From DATKDU01 sp035649415 (GTDB taxonomy: Bacteria > Planctomycetota > Planctomycetia > Pirellulales > Pirellulaceae), in contig DASRJP010000398.1 in NCBI GenBank assembly GCA_035649415.1, positions 1 through 24,241 on the forward strand: 24,241 bases of DNA, read 5' to 3'. Positions 1 through 8,407 of the stretch are shown piece by piece. Numbering within the stretch: position 1 is the first letter of the stretch; the number at the start of each line of letters is the position of its first letter. The notes beneath the pieces are model-generated. The model ran no database searches, had not been told where the DNA came from, and saw only the letters and a list, made by a program, of their open reading frames with translations. The translations under genes and the position numbers were made by a program.

Positions 1-644
1 AGCCGCTGGGCGATCCGGCGGCGGATAAGGCTCATGGGCACGACTTCTTCCAGATTTGATGTGGCCGAATCGGTCACGGGCCGATTCTCCGCTGGCTGAC
101 CTCCGCTGGCCACATCCGTCTGCTGCCGCTGCTCCACGTGCCGCAGGACATCCTCGCGACGCAATTGGTTTCCAGTGGCGGCGACATCCTCGGCGCGAAC
201 TCCCGCTTCGCGCAGCGCACGACGAGCGGACGGCGTGACTGCGGGCGAGGCTCTGTGGGATTCGGATGACGAATCAGCGGCCTTGCGTTGAGTCTTGGGC
301 GTTGAATCCGCAGCCGATTCTCCCGCGACAGATTGGGGCGATTTAGTGGGTGCCTCTCTCGCGACAACGTCTTCAGCTCCTGGTTTCTTTTTTTCAGCGG
401 ACTGGCCATCTTGCTCGAATACGGCAATCGCCTGGCCGATCGAGACGCTGTCCCCTTCGTGCTTGAGGATTTTGGCCAGCACGCCGGCAGTCGGGGCAGG
501 CAGCTCCATGGACGCTTTGTCGGTCTCCAGCTCGACGACGTTCTCGTCCTCGGCCACCGCTTCGCCTTCGCGCTTCAGCCAGCGGCCGATTTGAACTTCC
601 TGGATCGATTCGCCCAGGGCAGGAATCTTCAATTCGATGCTCAT
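1..644 (-). CDS. sucB: Dihydrolipoamide succinyltransferase (E2o), N-terminal part
   Basis: This is the E2 core of the 2-oxoglutarate dehydrogenase complex. It carries succinyl groups on a lipoyl-lysine and transfers them to CoA in the cytoplasm. The 214 codons present read from ATG at 644 to the window edge. Residues 1-78 are a lipoyl domain with the lipoylation motif ETDKASM (Lys43). An Ala/Pro/Ser-rich linker follows. Residues about 137-170 (TPSARRALREAGV, then LRREDVLRHV) are a peripheral-subunit-binding domain. The last residues, EEVVPMSLIRRRIAQR, are the standard start of the catalytic acyltransferase domain, which lies outside the window. The gene is 36 bp downstream of the sucA stop on the same strand, so the two are very probably one operon, and that pairing favours E2o over E2p. 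No clear Shine-Dalgarno is visible. The gene is truncated by the window edge, not by mutation. Confidence 0.95.
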   Translation of the reverse strand, partial: MSIELKIPALGESIQEVQIGRWLKREGEAVAEDENVVELETDKASMELPAPTAGVLAKILKHEGDSVSIGQAIAVFEQDGQSAEKKKPGAEDVVAREAPTKSPQSVAGESAADSTPKTQRKAADSSSESHRASPAVTPSARRALREAGVRAEDVAATGNQLRREDVLRHVEQRQQTDVASGGQPAENRPVTDSATSNLEEVVPMSLIRRRIAQR

Positions 645-680
645 AGTGATGTCGCAGCCGAGCGCCGACTTGCTCGTTTC

Positions 681-3521
681 TCACGAAGTAGGCGGTTGAT
701 GAGTAAACCTTCCCAGCGCTCGCTCGACCAACTCTTGCTGCTGGCGCTTGTGTGCCGCCGACGAGCCCGTGGCCGGGCTGGCGGATTTGGGCCTCGCGAT
801 TCCTGCCAACGGAAACCGGCCCCATAGCCGCTCGCCAAAGGTTTGCCGCCAATAAGGCCAGGCACCCATGTTCTCCGGCTCCTCCTGTACCCAAATCACC
901 GGTACGTCGGCGGGGACCGACTGGAGTGCCGCACTCAACTCCTTTTCCGGCCGCGGATACAATTGCTCGATGCGTATGACTGGCATGTCTGGCCGCTCGC
1001 CGGCGCCCGCCGCCATTAACTCGTAGTAAATCTTACCGCTGCAAAGCAGCACGCGTGACGGTCGGTTTTCGCTGTCTCCAGTCTCCTTTGCCCAGTATCG
1101 CTGTTTCAGGCTCGGGCAAATGATTTTCTGGTACGTGCTGCGCGGTGAAAAATCCTCGAGTGCTGAAACAACTTGCGGATGGCGCAGAAGACTCTTAGGC
1201 GTCATGATGACGAGCGGTTTGCGCCAGCGGCGTTTGACCTGCCGCCGCAGGAGATGGAAATACTGTGCCGGCGTGGAAGGCACGGCGATCTGGATATTGT
1301 GCTCGGCGGCTAGCTCCAGAAACCGCTCCAGCCGGGCGCTGGAGTGCTCCGGCCCGCTTCCTTCGAATCCGTGAGGGAGAAGCAGCACTAGTCCGCTCAG
1401 CCGCCGCCATTTGTCCTCCGCACAGACGAGGAACTGGTCGATCACGACCTGAGCCGCGTTGGCGAAGTCGCCGTATTGCGCTTCCCACGCTACCAGCGCT
1501 TCCGGATAGTCCAGGCTGTATCCGTACTGAAAGCCCAAATCGCCCGTCTCGCACAATGGACCATTAACGATTTGGACCGGCGCCTGGTCCTCTGCGAGGT
1601 GCGCCAGCACTTCATACCGGCGCCCGTTTTCTGCGTCGAACAGCACCGCATGACGCTGGCTGAAAGTGCCCCGAGCCGAGTCTTGACCTGTAATTCGCAC
1701 TGGGTGACCTTCCAGCGACAACGTGGCCAAGGCCAGCGATTCAGCCGCCGACCAGTCGAGCGGCTGTTCGCCGGCGGCCATCTGCCGCCGCCGCTCAACC
1801 GTTCGCTGCAATTTGGGGTGCAGATGGAAATCGGCCGGCGTCTGGCTCAGCTCCAGCAGCAATTCACCTAGACGTTCTGGTTCGATGCCGGTCTGCGGTT
1901 CGTCATCTTCCGGCTCAGGACCGCCGCGGTAGCCCTGCCAGATGCCGCTCAATGTTTGCGGCTTCGGGTCAACTGCCCCTTCCTGGACTTGCTTGAACTC
2001 CCTTTCAAGGTGCTCATAACGCTCATTGGCAATGCGATCGGCTTCGTCGCGCGTCACACCCTCCAGCTTGAGCAGGTGCTCCAAGTACGCCTCCCGAACG
2101 GGCGGCCGCTGCTGTATCGCCCGATAAAGCACCGGCTGCGTGAAGCTGGGCTCGTCCCCCTCATTGTGACCCCAGCGGCGGTAACCATACATATCGATGA
2201 CCACGTCGCGGCGGAACTTCTCGCGAAAATCGAGGGCCAGATCGACGACCTGGGCGACGGCTTCGGGATCTTCCCCATTCACGTGAAAAATGGGAATTTG
2301 CAGCATCTTCGCCACATCCGTGGCATACGTGGTCGAGCGGCCTTCAGCGGGCGAGGTGGTGAAGCCAATCTGATTGTTGACCACCACGTGCAGCGTGCCG
2401 CCAGTCTTGTAAGCGGCGAGCTGGCTCAAGTTGAGTGTCTCCTGTACGACCCCTTCGCCGGCAAACGCTGCGTCGCCGTGAATCAACAGCACTATTCCCC
2501 TTCGCCGCTCGTGGTCTCCGGCACGATCTTGCTTGGCGCACATTCGCCCAAGTGCCACGGGGTTGATGAACTCCAGGTGGCTGGGGTTGAAACAAAGCGA
2601 CAGATGAACCTGGCGACCGTCGGCCGCTAGCCAGTCTCCGCTGAAGCCCAAATGGTACTTCACGTCCCCTGCACCGCGATGCTCACTGTGCTCCGGGTCG
2701 GCAAACTCCCAAAATATTTCCCGCGGCGTCTTGCCGATGATGTTGGCCAGCACGTTGAGCCGCCCACGATGGGCCATACCCACAACGATCTCGTTGATTC
2801 CCTGACGGGCGCTTTTCTCGATCGCCAGATGCAATAGCGGAATCAGGCTTTCCGCCCCTTCCAGCGAAAACGTCTTGGCGCCAACGTATTTTTTCCGCAC
2901 AAACTGCTCGAAGATCACCGCGTCGGTAAGGCGCGTAAGGATCTGTAGTTGCTCCTCCCGAGATATCGCCAGCCGGTTCTGCGTCCTCTCCATCCGTTCA
3001 GCCAGCCAGTCGCGAACCTCCAGCTCATCGATGTGCATGAACTGGGCGCCGATGTAACGGCAGTAAGTCGTTCGTAACCGCTCCACGATATCGCGGAGGG
3101 TTTGCGTTTCTGGTCCGCCAAGCGACGCGGCACTGAATGGCTGCTTAAGGTCCGCCTCACAGAGGCGGTGAAACCCCAGGGTGAGTTCGGGAGGCTCGGG
3201 CGGGTCGGCACCCAGCGGATCGAGTCTGGCCGCCAGGTGGCCGCGGACCCGGTAGGCCCGAATCAGTTGGCTCACCCGATCCTGCAATTCAGCGCCCGCC
3301 AGGGGCCGGCCATCGATTGCGAGCGGCGGCGGATTGAAGAGGCTCGCTGGCCGAAACGACGGCCCGAATCGCGCCTTACCATTGCCGCTAGAAGCGCCGA
3401 TCTCCCGAAAATAGTCACGCCACTCGCTGGGCACCTGCGTGGGATCGCGCTGATATAGTTCCAGGAGGCGTTCGACGTACGCCACGTTTTGGGAGTCAAG
3501 CCTGTTTTCGGTCTGGCTCAT
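681..3521 (-). CDS. sucA: 2-oxoglutarate dehydrogenase E1 component
   Basis: This thiamine-diphosphate enzyme decarboxylates 2-oxoglutarate and succinylates the lipoyl group of E2, in the TCA cycle. At 946 aa it has the usual length of the family. The N-terminus has the E1o helix YVERLLELYQRDPTQVPSEW. GMAHRGRLNVLANIIGK lies near residue 245, HGDAAFAGEGVVQETLNLSQ near 347, and GYRRWGHNEGDEPSFTQP, a cofactor-site motif, near 445. The C-terminal half has LLPHGFEGSGPEHSSARLER and WVQEEPENMGAW, ending with RPKSASPATGSSAAHKRQQ. The frame stays open to ATG/GTG codons as far as 3599, but I chose ATG 3521 because MSQTENRLD matches where the family begins. The nearest purine-rich site (GGAAG) is about 20 bp upstream, so the start is not settled by a ribosome binding site. 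It is followed directly by sucB. Confidence 0.97.
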   Translation of the reverse strand: MSQTENRLDSQNVAYVERLLELYQRDPTQVPSEWRDYFREIGASSGNGKARFGPSFRPASLFNPPPLAIDGRPLAGAELQDRVSQLIRAYRVRGHLAARLDPLGADPPEPPELTLGFHRLCEADLKQPFSAASLGGPETQTLRDIVERLRTTYCRYIGAQFMHIDELEVRDWLAERMERTQNRLAISREEQLQILTRLTDAVIFEQFVRKKYVGAKTFSLEGAESLIPLLHLAIEKSARQGINEIVVGMAHRGRLNVLANIIGKTPREIFWEFADPEHSEHRGAGDVKYHLGFSGDWLAADGRQVHLSLCFNPSHLEFINPVALGRMCAKQDRAGDHERRRGIVLLIHGDAAFAGEGVVQETLNLSQLAAYKTGGTLHVVVNNQIGFTTSPAEGRSTTYATDVAKMLQIPIFHVNGEDPEAVAQVVDLALDFREKFRRDVVIDMYGYRRWGHNEGDEPSFTQPVLYRAIQQRPPVREAYLEHLLKLEGVTRDEADRIANERYEHLEREFKQVQEGAVDPKPQTLSGIWQGYRGGPEPEDDEPQTGIEPERLGELLLELSQTPADFHLHPKLQRTVERRRQMAAGEQPLDWSAAESLALATLSLEGHPVRITGQDSARGTFSQRHAVLFDAENGRRYEVLAHLAEDQAPVQIVNGPLCETGDLGFQYGYSLDYPEALVAWEAQYGDFANAAQVVIDQFLVCAEDKWRRLSGLVLLLPHGFEGSGPEHSSARLERFLELAAEHNIQIAVPSTPAQYFHLLRRQVKRRWRKPLVIMTPKSLLRHPQVVSALEDFSPRSTYQKIICPSLKQRYWAKETGDSENRPSRVLLCSGKIYYELMAAGAGERPDMPVIRIEQLYPRPEKELSAALQSVPADVPVIWVQEEPENMGAWPYWRQTFGERLWGRFPLAGIARPKSASPATGSSAAHKRQQQELVERALGRFTHQPPTS

Positions 3522-3877
3522 TGCGCTCGCGCTCGTCCGCTTCCTTGGATTTACAAAGGTCGGTGCTCCGTCAGCAATGGCGATGATGACACAAGACATT
3601 TGCGATCGAGTGCGATGTAATCGATTCTAACTCATCCCACTGTTCCTACTGGCACTTGAACGGGCAATCAATCGATTGAAAGTCGCGGGCAGACGCTGAC
3701 AGGCATAATCCGTCGCCGCACGGAGGTGATGGCCAGCATCACCCATCCGCCTAGCCTGGCATTTTTCGTGCGAATTCGGCGGAAGATGCTTATAACATAG
3801 GAAGTCTGCCGGAGCGGCTGAAACCCCTCACCAACACTGGTCCCGCCTGACCCTTCCCGCCTCGTTTAGCTGCTTCC
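3522..3877. other. Divergent intergenic region, sucA / cytochrome gene
   Basis: These 356 bp separate the leftward sucA operon from the rightward cytochrome gene and must hold both promoters. On the plus strand TATAAC at 3791-3796 is a plausible -10 box about 80 bp before the cytochrome start, but no good -35 box lies at the right distance. On the minus strand TAGAAT (complement of about 3627-3632) is a possible -10 box, again without a matching -35. I see no RNA gene, repeat or further reading frame of substance here. Confidence 0.4.
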
Positions 3878-6193
3878 ATGCCAACCATCCGCATCGCTCT
3901 TATTGCTTCGCTGATCGCACCCGTGGCGATTGTCGGGGCCGAAGAGTCGCCGAACCGTGGTGAACGCCCCTGCGCGCAAACGGCGGACAGGTTTTTTGCC
4001 GACGAAGTTTGGGCAAAAGTCGCCGCGCAAAAGTGCCTGACGTGCCATAAGGCCGGAGGGGATGCTGAAGAGAGCCAACTCGTCTTGCGTGATCCCGAGC
4101 GGAGCCAGGCAGAGGCCAAGGCGGATGCACTGCGGCAGAACCGCAAGGTGTTCGCGCAGATGGCCAAAGTCAAAGAGGCGGAAGAGTACAAGATTTTGGT
4201 GAAGGTGGCTGGTGGACTCGATCACGGCGGCGAGGAAGTGCTGAAAGCTGATTCCACCGAGTACAAGATCCTGGCCGAGTTCGTCCGCCGGGTTAATGCG
4301 CCGGCTGCCGCTGGAATCTCCGATGTGGCCAGCGTCGATCCCAATTCGCCCCCCTTCTTTGAAGGTGTGGCCATGCTCGACGACCTGCGGCTCTTGCGGC
4401 GGATGACGCTGTCGCTTGCCGGCCGGCTGCCGACAGCGGCGGAGGTCGAGACGGTTTCGCGCGAGGGGCTGAAGGCAGTGCCCACAGTGCTCGACGGCGT
4501 GATGACCGAGCAGGCGTTCTACGACCGGCTGCGGGAAGCCTTCAACGATATTTTCCTCACGGTGGGCTACATCGACGGTGCGGAATCGGCCTTGTCCTAC
4601 GACCATTTCAGCGAAACGCGGCACTGGACTCAGAAGCACGACTTGAGCCACATCGCCGACGAGAAAGAGCGGACGCGGGCCGGCTACAAGCTCGCCGATG
4701 ATTACCGCGCGGCCTTGTTCGGCGAGCCGATGCGGCTGATCGAGCACATCGTCAAGAATGACCGGCCGTTCACCGAGATCGTCACGGCCGATTACATCAT
4801 GGTCTCGCCGTACACGGCACGCGGCTATGGCATTTTCGACGAGGTCAAGTCGCAATTCAAAAACCCGGACGATCCCTTCGAGTATATCCCCGTGAAGCTC
4901 AAGGCCCTCGTCGGCCGCAATCGCATTGAGGATCAGCCGTCCGCCACCGGCTTCTATCCGCACGCCGGATTGCTGAGCACGTTTCAATACCTCCGCCGCT
5001 ATCCAAACACGGAGACCAACCGCAATCGGCTCCGGGCGCGGATGTACTACCAGCATTTTCTCGGCGTCGATGCCTTGGAGCTGGCGGCACGCGTGGCCGA
5101 TGCGGCGGCTGTGACAGCAAAATACGAAATTCCGACGATGCAGGCCGCCGAGTGCGTCGTCTGCCACAAGACGGTCGACCCCGTGGCGGGGCTGTTCCAG
5201 GAATACTACAAGCCGGAAGGGGTTTACGGCCGGCGAAAGGACGGCTGGTACCAGGACATGTTTGCCGCGGGCTTCGAAGGGGAGAATTTGCCCAAGGACG
5301 ACCAATGGCGGGCCCTCCAATGGCTCGGCGAGCGGACGGCGAAGGACCCGCGCTTCGCGACCACGATGGTGGAGCATGTCTATTACATCCTGACCGGCCG
5401 CAAGGTCCTGCTCCCGACGAAAGAGCTCGATGATCCGCTGTATGCCGCGAAGCGCCGCGCGTACCAGGAGCAGCGGTGCCAGACCGAGGCGATCGCGGCG
5501 CGTTTCGCGGCGGCGAACTTCAACTTGAAGAGCGTGTTCAAGGACTGGGCCGTCAGCGATTTCTACCGGGCCGACGGCCTGGCGACGGCAGCGGACAGCC
5601 CCGAGCGGCGGGCGGAGCTGGACGACATTGGGCTGGTGCGGTTGCTCGCGCCTGAGCAACTCGAGCGGAAAGTGAAAGCGGTTTTCGGCCAGCCGTGGGG
5701 CAGGCTCGAGGGGCCGCTGGAAATGCTCTACGGCGGCATTGATTCGCAGGAGGTGACCGAGCGGGCCACCGACCCCAGCGGGGCGATGGGGGCGATCCAG
5801 CGGACGCTCGCCAATGACGTGGCCTGCCGTCACACCATCCGCGACTTTGCTAAGCCGCCCAGTGAGCGGCTGCTCTTTCCCAGGATCGAGCCGGATGTGC
5901 TGCCCGGCCAGTCGCCCGAGGGGGACGTCGCTATTCGCCAGGCGATCGTGCATCTGCACGCCTATATCCTCGGGCGCAACGTCGATTCGGATTCCGTCGA
6001 GGTGGATCGCACGTTCGCGCTCTTTGCCGACATCGTAAAGCAGGCCAGCGAGCAGAAGGGCCTCGACAATCGCGAGAGTTACTACTGCCGGCGTGAGACG
6101 CCGGACCTCCCGTCCGATCCGAATTACACGATCCGCGCCTGGCGGGCCGTCGTCACCTACCTGCTGCGGCGGCCAGAGTTTCTTTACGAGTGA
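3878..6193 (+). CDS. Secreted planctomycete cytochrome c-domain protein with two CxxCH motifs
   Basis: A 771-aa exported protein. The signal peptide is residues 1-20 (MPTIRIALIASLIAPVAIVG). The first heme-binding motif, CLTCH, is at residues 53-57, in the position of a planctomycete N-terminal cytochrome c module. Residues about 169-187 (LRRMTLSLAGRLPTAAEVE) resemble the start of the DUF1549 (PSCyt2) domain. A second motif, CVVCHKTVDPVAG, is at 426-430 in a context like DUF1588/DUF1553 (heme or metal Cys-x-x-Cys-His followed by DP). The stretch after it (VEHVYYILTGRKVL, then LKSVFKDWAVSDFYRA) recalls DUF1585. Heme attachment and a periplasmic or surface location are inferred; the true substrate is unknown. 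It is followed after 32 bp by a DUF1501 gene on the same strand, the usual partner of such cytochromes. Domain names rest on motif resemblance only. Confidence 0.85.
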   Translation: MPTIRIALIASLIAPVAIVGAEESPNRGERPCAQTADRFFADEVWAKVAAQKCLTCHKAGGDAEESQLVLRDPERSQAEAKADALRQNRKVFAQMAKVKEAEEYKILVKVAGGLDHGGEEVLKADSTEYKILAEFVRRVNAPAAAGISDVASVDPNSPPFFEGVAMLDDLRLLRRMTLSLAGRLPTAAEVETVSREGLKAVPTVLDGVMTEQAFYDRLREAFNDIFLTVGYIDGAESALSYDHFSETRHWTQKHDLSHIADEKERTRAGYKLADDYRAALFGEPMRLIEHIVKNDRPFTEIVTADYIMVSPYTARGYGIFDEVKSQFKNPDDPFEYIPVKLKALVGRNRIEDQPSATGFYPHAGLLSTFQYLRRYPNTETNRNRLRARMYYQHFLGVDALELAARVADAAAVTAKYEIPTMQAAECVVCHKTVDPVAGLFQEYYKPEGVYGRRKDGWYQDMFAAGFEGENLPKDDQWRALQWLGERTAKDPRFATTMVEHVYYILTGRKVLLPTKELDDPLYAAKRRAYQEQRCQTEAIAARFAAANFNLKSVFKDWAVSDFYRADGLATAADSPERRAELDDIGLVRLLAPEQLERKVKAVFGQPWGRLEGPLEMLYGGIDSQEVTERATDPSGAMGAIQRTLANDVACRHTIRDFAKPPSERLLFPRIEPDVLPGQSPEGDVAIRQAIVHLHAYILGRNVDSDSVEVDRTFALFADIVKQASEQKGLDNRESYYCRRETPDLPSDPNYTIRAWRAVVTYLLRRPEFLYE

Positions 6194-6194
6194 C

Positions 6195-6222
6195 CACCAA
6201 CCCGACGCGTAAGCGAGGGCAA
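6195..6222 (+). repeat. Short GC-rich motif supplying the ribosome binding site of the DUF1501 gene
   Basis: The 32-bp gap between the cytochrome gene and the DUF1501 gene contains CCCGACGCGTAAGCGAGGG. It translates as NPTRKRG on one strand and as PSLTRRVG or LAYASG on the other. I recall these peptide strings from many spurious planctomycete ORFs, which suggests a dispersed repeat. Its GAGG lies 7 nt upstream of ATG 6226 and can serve as the Shine-Dalgarno. That it is a repeat is recollection and inference; only one copy was recognised in this window. Confidence 0.4.
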
Positions 6223-6225
6223 TCC

Positions 6226-7503
6226 ATGCGACGCGACTTCCTGAAATACTGCACCCTGGCTGGGCTGGGACTGGCGATGCCAAGCTGGCCCCGGTGGGCC
6301 CGCTCGGAAATCAAAAACGAGCCGTATCCAGGCCCGTATTACATCGTGCTCAACGCATCCGGGGGCTGGGACACGACGTATCTGATGGATCCCAAGGGGA
6401 TCAACGAGATCAACCGACTCTATCAGCAAGGGGACATCCTCACCCACGGGGCGCACAAGTTCGCCCCGACGGCCAAGCACATTCAAGAAGGGATGAGCAA
6501 CGAGGACTTTTACGCCCAGTTCGGCGACGAGTTGCTGGTGCTCAATGGGCTCGACTACTCGGTCAACAACCACTCCCCCGGCGCGCGGTACATGGCGACC
6601 GGGAAGCTCGACAGCCTCGCGTATCCCACGTTCGCGGCCCTCGTAGCCGCCTGCCAGGGACCGACGTGCCCGCTGGCGTTTCTGACCTTCGGCAATTACT
6701 CGGTCACGGGGAACCTCGTGGCCATGTCGCGTATCCCTTATCTTCCCTCGCTACAGCGGATCGCCAATGCCGACGCGGTCGAGGGGAACGTGCGGGCCCC
6801 TTATCACGATCGCTTCGCCCTGGACCGGATCGAGCAGGCGCTAGCCGATCAGAATGCGGCCGCCGACCAGTCGCCGCGGCTGCCACGACAGGAGCGTGCT
6901 GAAAACATGCTTTACGCGGCGCAGGTCAATTCGAAGGCCCTGGAGCGCGTGACCCCCTATATTCCATCGTCGATCCCCAAGGAGCGATTGGCGCAACAAG
7001 CCGAAATCGCCCTGGCCAGCTTCAAGGCGGGCGTGTGTGTCTCGGCTAATCTCACGATCAGCCAATTCGACAGCCACGCCAACAACGACCCCGACCAGAT
7101 GAAGCTGATCCCTGAGTTTCTCGCCGGGATCGCCTATCTGCTGCGACGTGCTGAGGAGCTAGAGATCCGCGAGCAGCTCGTGGTGATCGCGCAAAGTGAG
7201 ATGGGTCGCACGCCGACTTACAACAAGGGGAACGGCAAGGACCACTGGTCGATTGGCTCGATCATGTTCCTCGGCCGGGGGATCAAGGGCAACCGCGTCA
7301 TCGGCGCCACGGACGAAAAGCAGTTTCAGGTCGCGATCGATCCGGCGACGCTGAACCTCAGCCCAGAAAAGGGGACCCGCGTCCGGCCCGAGCACATCCA
7401 CACCGCCCTGCGCGAGCTCGCCGACATTGCCGAGCATCCTTTCAGCAAGAAATTCCCGCTGGGGATTTCCGACAAAGAGCGCCTGCACAGCATGTGGGGC
7501 TGA
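6226..7503 (+). CDS. DUF1501 family protein (Tat-exported), cytochrome partner
   Basis: A 425-aa member of the DUF1501 family, whose fold is related to alkaline phosphatase/sulfatase. The family is very abundant in planctomycetes and has no firmly established function. The N-terminus MRRDFLKYCTLAGLGLAMP is a twin-arginine-type leader. Family features seen are NASGGWDTTYLMDPKG near residue 42, NNHSPGARYMATGKLDS near 116, and SEMGRTPTYNKGNGKDHW from about residue 324 followed by GRGIKGNRVIGATD. The frame is open back to 6190, but ATG 6226 has a GAGGG site upstream and places the twin arginines directly after the start. It lies 32 bp downstream of the cytochrome-domain gene, so the two are likely co-transcribed and may act together outside the cytoplasmic membrane. 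Confidence 0.9.
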   Translation: MRRDFLKYCTLAGLGLAMPSWPRWARSEIKNEPYPGPYYIVLNASGGWDTTYLMDPKGINEINRLYQQGDILTHGAHKFAPTAKHIQEGMSNEDFYAQFGDELLVLNGLDYSVNNHSPGARYMATGKLDSLAYPTFAALVAACQGPTCPLAFLTFGNYSVTGNLVAMSRIPYLPSLQRIANADAVEGNVRAPYHDRFALDRIEQALADQNAAADQSPRLPRQERAENMLYAAQVNSKALERVTPYIPSSIPKERLAQQAEIALASFKAGVCVSANLTISQFDSHANNDPDQMKLIPEFLAGIAYLLRRAEELEIREQLVVIAQSEMGRTPTYNKGNGKDHWSIGSIMFLGRGIKGNRVIGATDEKQFQVAIDPATLNLSPEKGTRVRPEHIHTALRELADIAEHPFSKKFPLGISDKERLHSMWG

Positions 7504-7519
7504 ACCCGTATCCGATGAC

Positions 7520-7600
7520 TCATCCTGTCAGCTCTAAGACCGCTTTGACCGTGGTGATGGGGCGCGAAATGCCGGTGTGGCTCTGCGGCCCATGGATGTC
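7520..7600 (-). pseudogene. DUF1501 remnant, extreme C-terminus
   Basis: On the minus strand this stretch reads HGPQSHTGISRPITTVKAV and then LELTG and a stop. The intact DUF1501 protein further right ends APQNNSGISRPITTGKPIM, then ELFG. Nucleotides also align with the 3' end of that gene near 9093-9170, but with many differences, so this is an old paralogue and not a recent copy. The reading frame upstream is replaced by the discoidin-like gene, and the matching upstream piece reappears at about 8352-8407. Confidence 0.75.
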
Positions 7601-8258
7601 ACCAGAGACTGTACCACGGCTTTTTCTCGCTCTCAGCGCTCCGGCTGTTGCCGCCATAGACGCTACTTGAGTCCGACGACGTCGCCCAGATGGTTTTGCT
7701 GGCACTCGTCGTCAATCCCACCGCGTCGATACAGGCCCAGGAGCCGTTGGGGGTACTGTCCACGCGGATCTTCACCCGCTGCACGGACTTGATTGATGCC
7801 GGCACCGGCACCTTGAACAGTCCCGCTCGAGCCGTCGGCGTCGTCGGGTCGGTCCCCTTCCAGATGCTGGTCTCGACGCCACTTTTATCGATCACGATGA
7901 CCTCCGTAACGCATCCCACCGAGTAGGTCTCATAGATGTCGATTGTCGTCGCCGCCACGGCTCTGTCGAAACCGATCTCAACCCAATCGACTGCTCTTGA
8001 GCTCAAGGGACACCAGGATTTACCCGACCCGCCCGAGGGATCGTCCGGCGCGCCGAGAATGTCCGCCGCACTCCACAAGACCTGCGTCCGGGAGTCATAC
8101 ATTTGCTCCAGCTTCTGGATCCGCTGGTCCAGGCTGCTCCGGTCCTTCCACCAGACCAACGCCATGCCGACGACCACCATCATCCACATCAGCGTCCCCA
8201 GGCTGAACTGCGGCACGAGCCAAGAGCGGCGGCGCGGAGGGTCAGTGGGTGGCGACAT
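7599..8258 (-). CDS. Membrane-anchored protein with discoidin (F5/8 C)-like domain
   Basis: A 219-aa protein. Residues about 13-37 (WLVPQFSLGTLMWMMVVVGM, then ALVWW) form one membrane segment of the kind seen at the start of many planctomycete proteins. Residues about 40-56 (SLDQRIQKLEQMYDSR) look like a short coiled coil. After a Gly/Ser-rich turn, residues about 85-185 hold a jelly-roll, discoidin-like domain: DWVEIGFDRAVAATTIDIYE, CVTEVIVIDKSGVETSIWKG and RVKIRVDSTPNGSWACIDAV. Such domains usually bind carbohydrate, but no ligand can be named. ATG 8258 was chosen because it gives a compact leader just upstream of the anchor; the open frame further upstream belongs to a DUF1501 remnant and an IS end. 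It sits inside a broken DUF1501 gene and appears intact. Confidence 0.7.
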   Translation of the reverse strand: MSPPTDPPRRRSWLVPQFSLGTLMWMMVVVGMALVWWKDRSSLDQRIQKLEQMYDSRTQVLWSAADILGAPDDPSGGSGKSWCPLSSRAVDWVEIGFDRAVAATTIDIYETYSVGCVTEVIVIDKSGVETSIWKGTDPTTPTARAGLFKVPVPASIKSVQRVKIRVDSTPNGSWACIDAVGLTTSASKTIWATSSDSSSVYGGNSRSAESEKKPWYSLW

Positions 8259-8285
8259 GTGCGAGTATCCCAGGGGTGAAGCTCC

Positions 8286-8315
8286 ATTATCAAGCGTGCC
8301 GCCGCGCCAAAACAA
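8286..8315 (-). promoter_or_regulatory. Candidate sigma70-type promoter of the discoidin-like gene
   Basis: On the minus strand TTGTTT (8310-8315) is followed after 18 nt by GATAAT (8286-8291), a five-of-six match to the -10 consensus and part of TTGATAATGG. Transcription would begin about 20 nt before ATG 8258. The promoter lies within the inserted segment, so the gene could be expressed independently of the DUF1501 gene it interrupts. Found by eye. Confidence 0.45.
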
Positions 8316-8351
8316 GCAGAAGTTACATGGCCGCAGAGGCGACAGCGGCCA

Positions 8352-8407
8352 ACCCTGGCCAGCCTGCCGGTCGGACTTGCCATAGAACGCTACGCCGCGT
8401 ATGCCGC
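8352..8407 (-). pseudogene. DUF1501 remnant, internal piece upstream of insertion
   Basis: On the minus strand this reads GSGIRGVAFYGKSDRQAG, matching AGCGIRGGALYGKSDKHGA in the intact DUF1501 protein. At nucleotide level it is close to 9246-9296. It is cut at 8408 by the terminal hairpin of the IS200/IS605-like element, and on the other side by the segment carrying the discoidin-like gene. The rest of the N-terminal part of this paralogue is absent from the window. Confidence 0.7.

Noticed and set aside
3522..3599. Extension of sucA to an upstream start at 3599
   Set aside because: The extra 26 residues have no counterpart in the family and no ribosome binding site was seen.
3866..6283. 805-codon open frame on the minus strand over the cytochrome gene
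   Set aside because: It mirrors the plus-strand gene, which has a signal peptide and two CxxCH motifs; its own product is Arg/His/Pro-rich without motifs, as expected from a GC-rich antisense frame.
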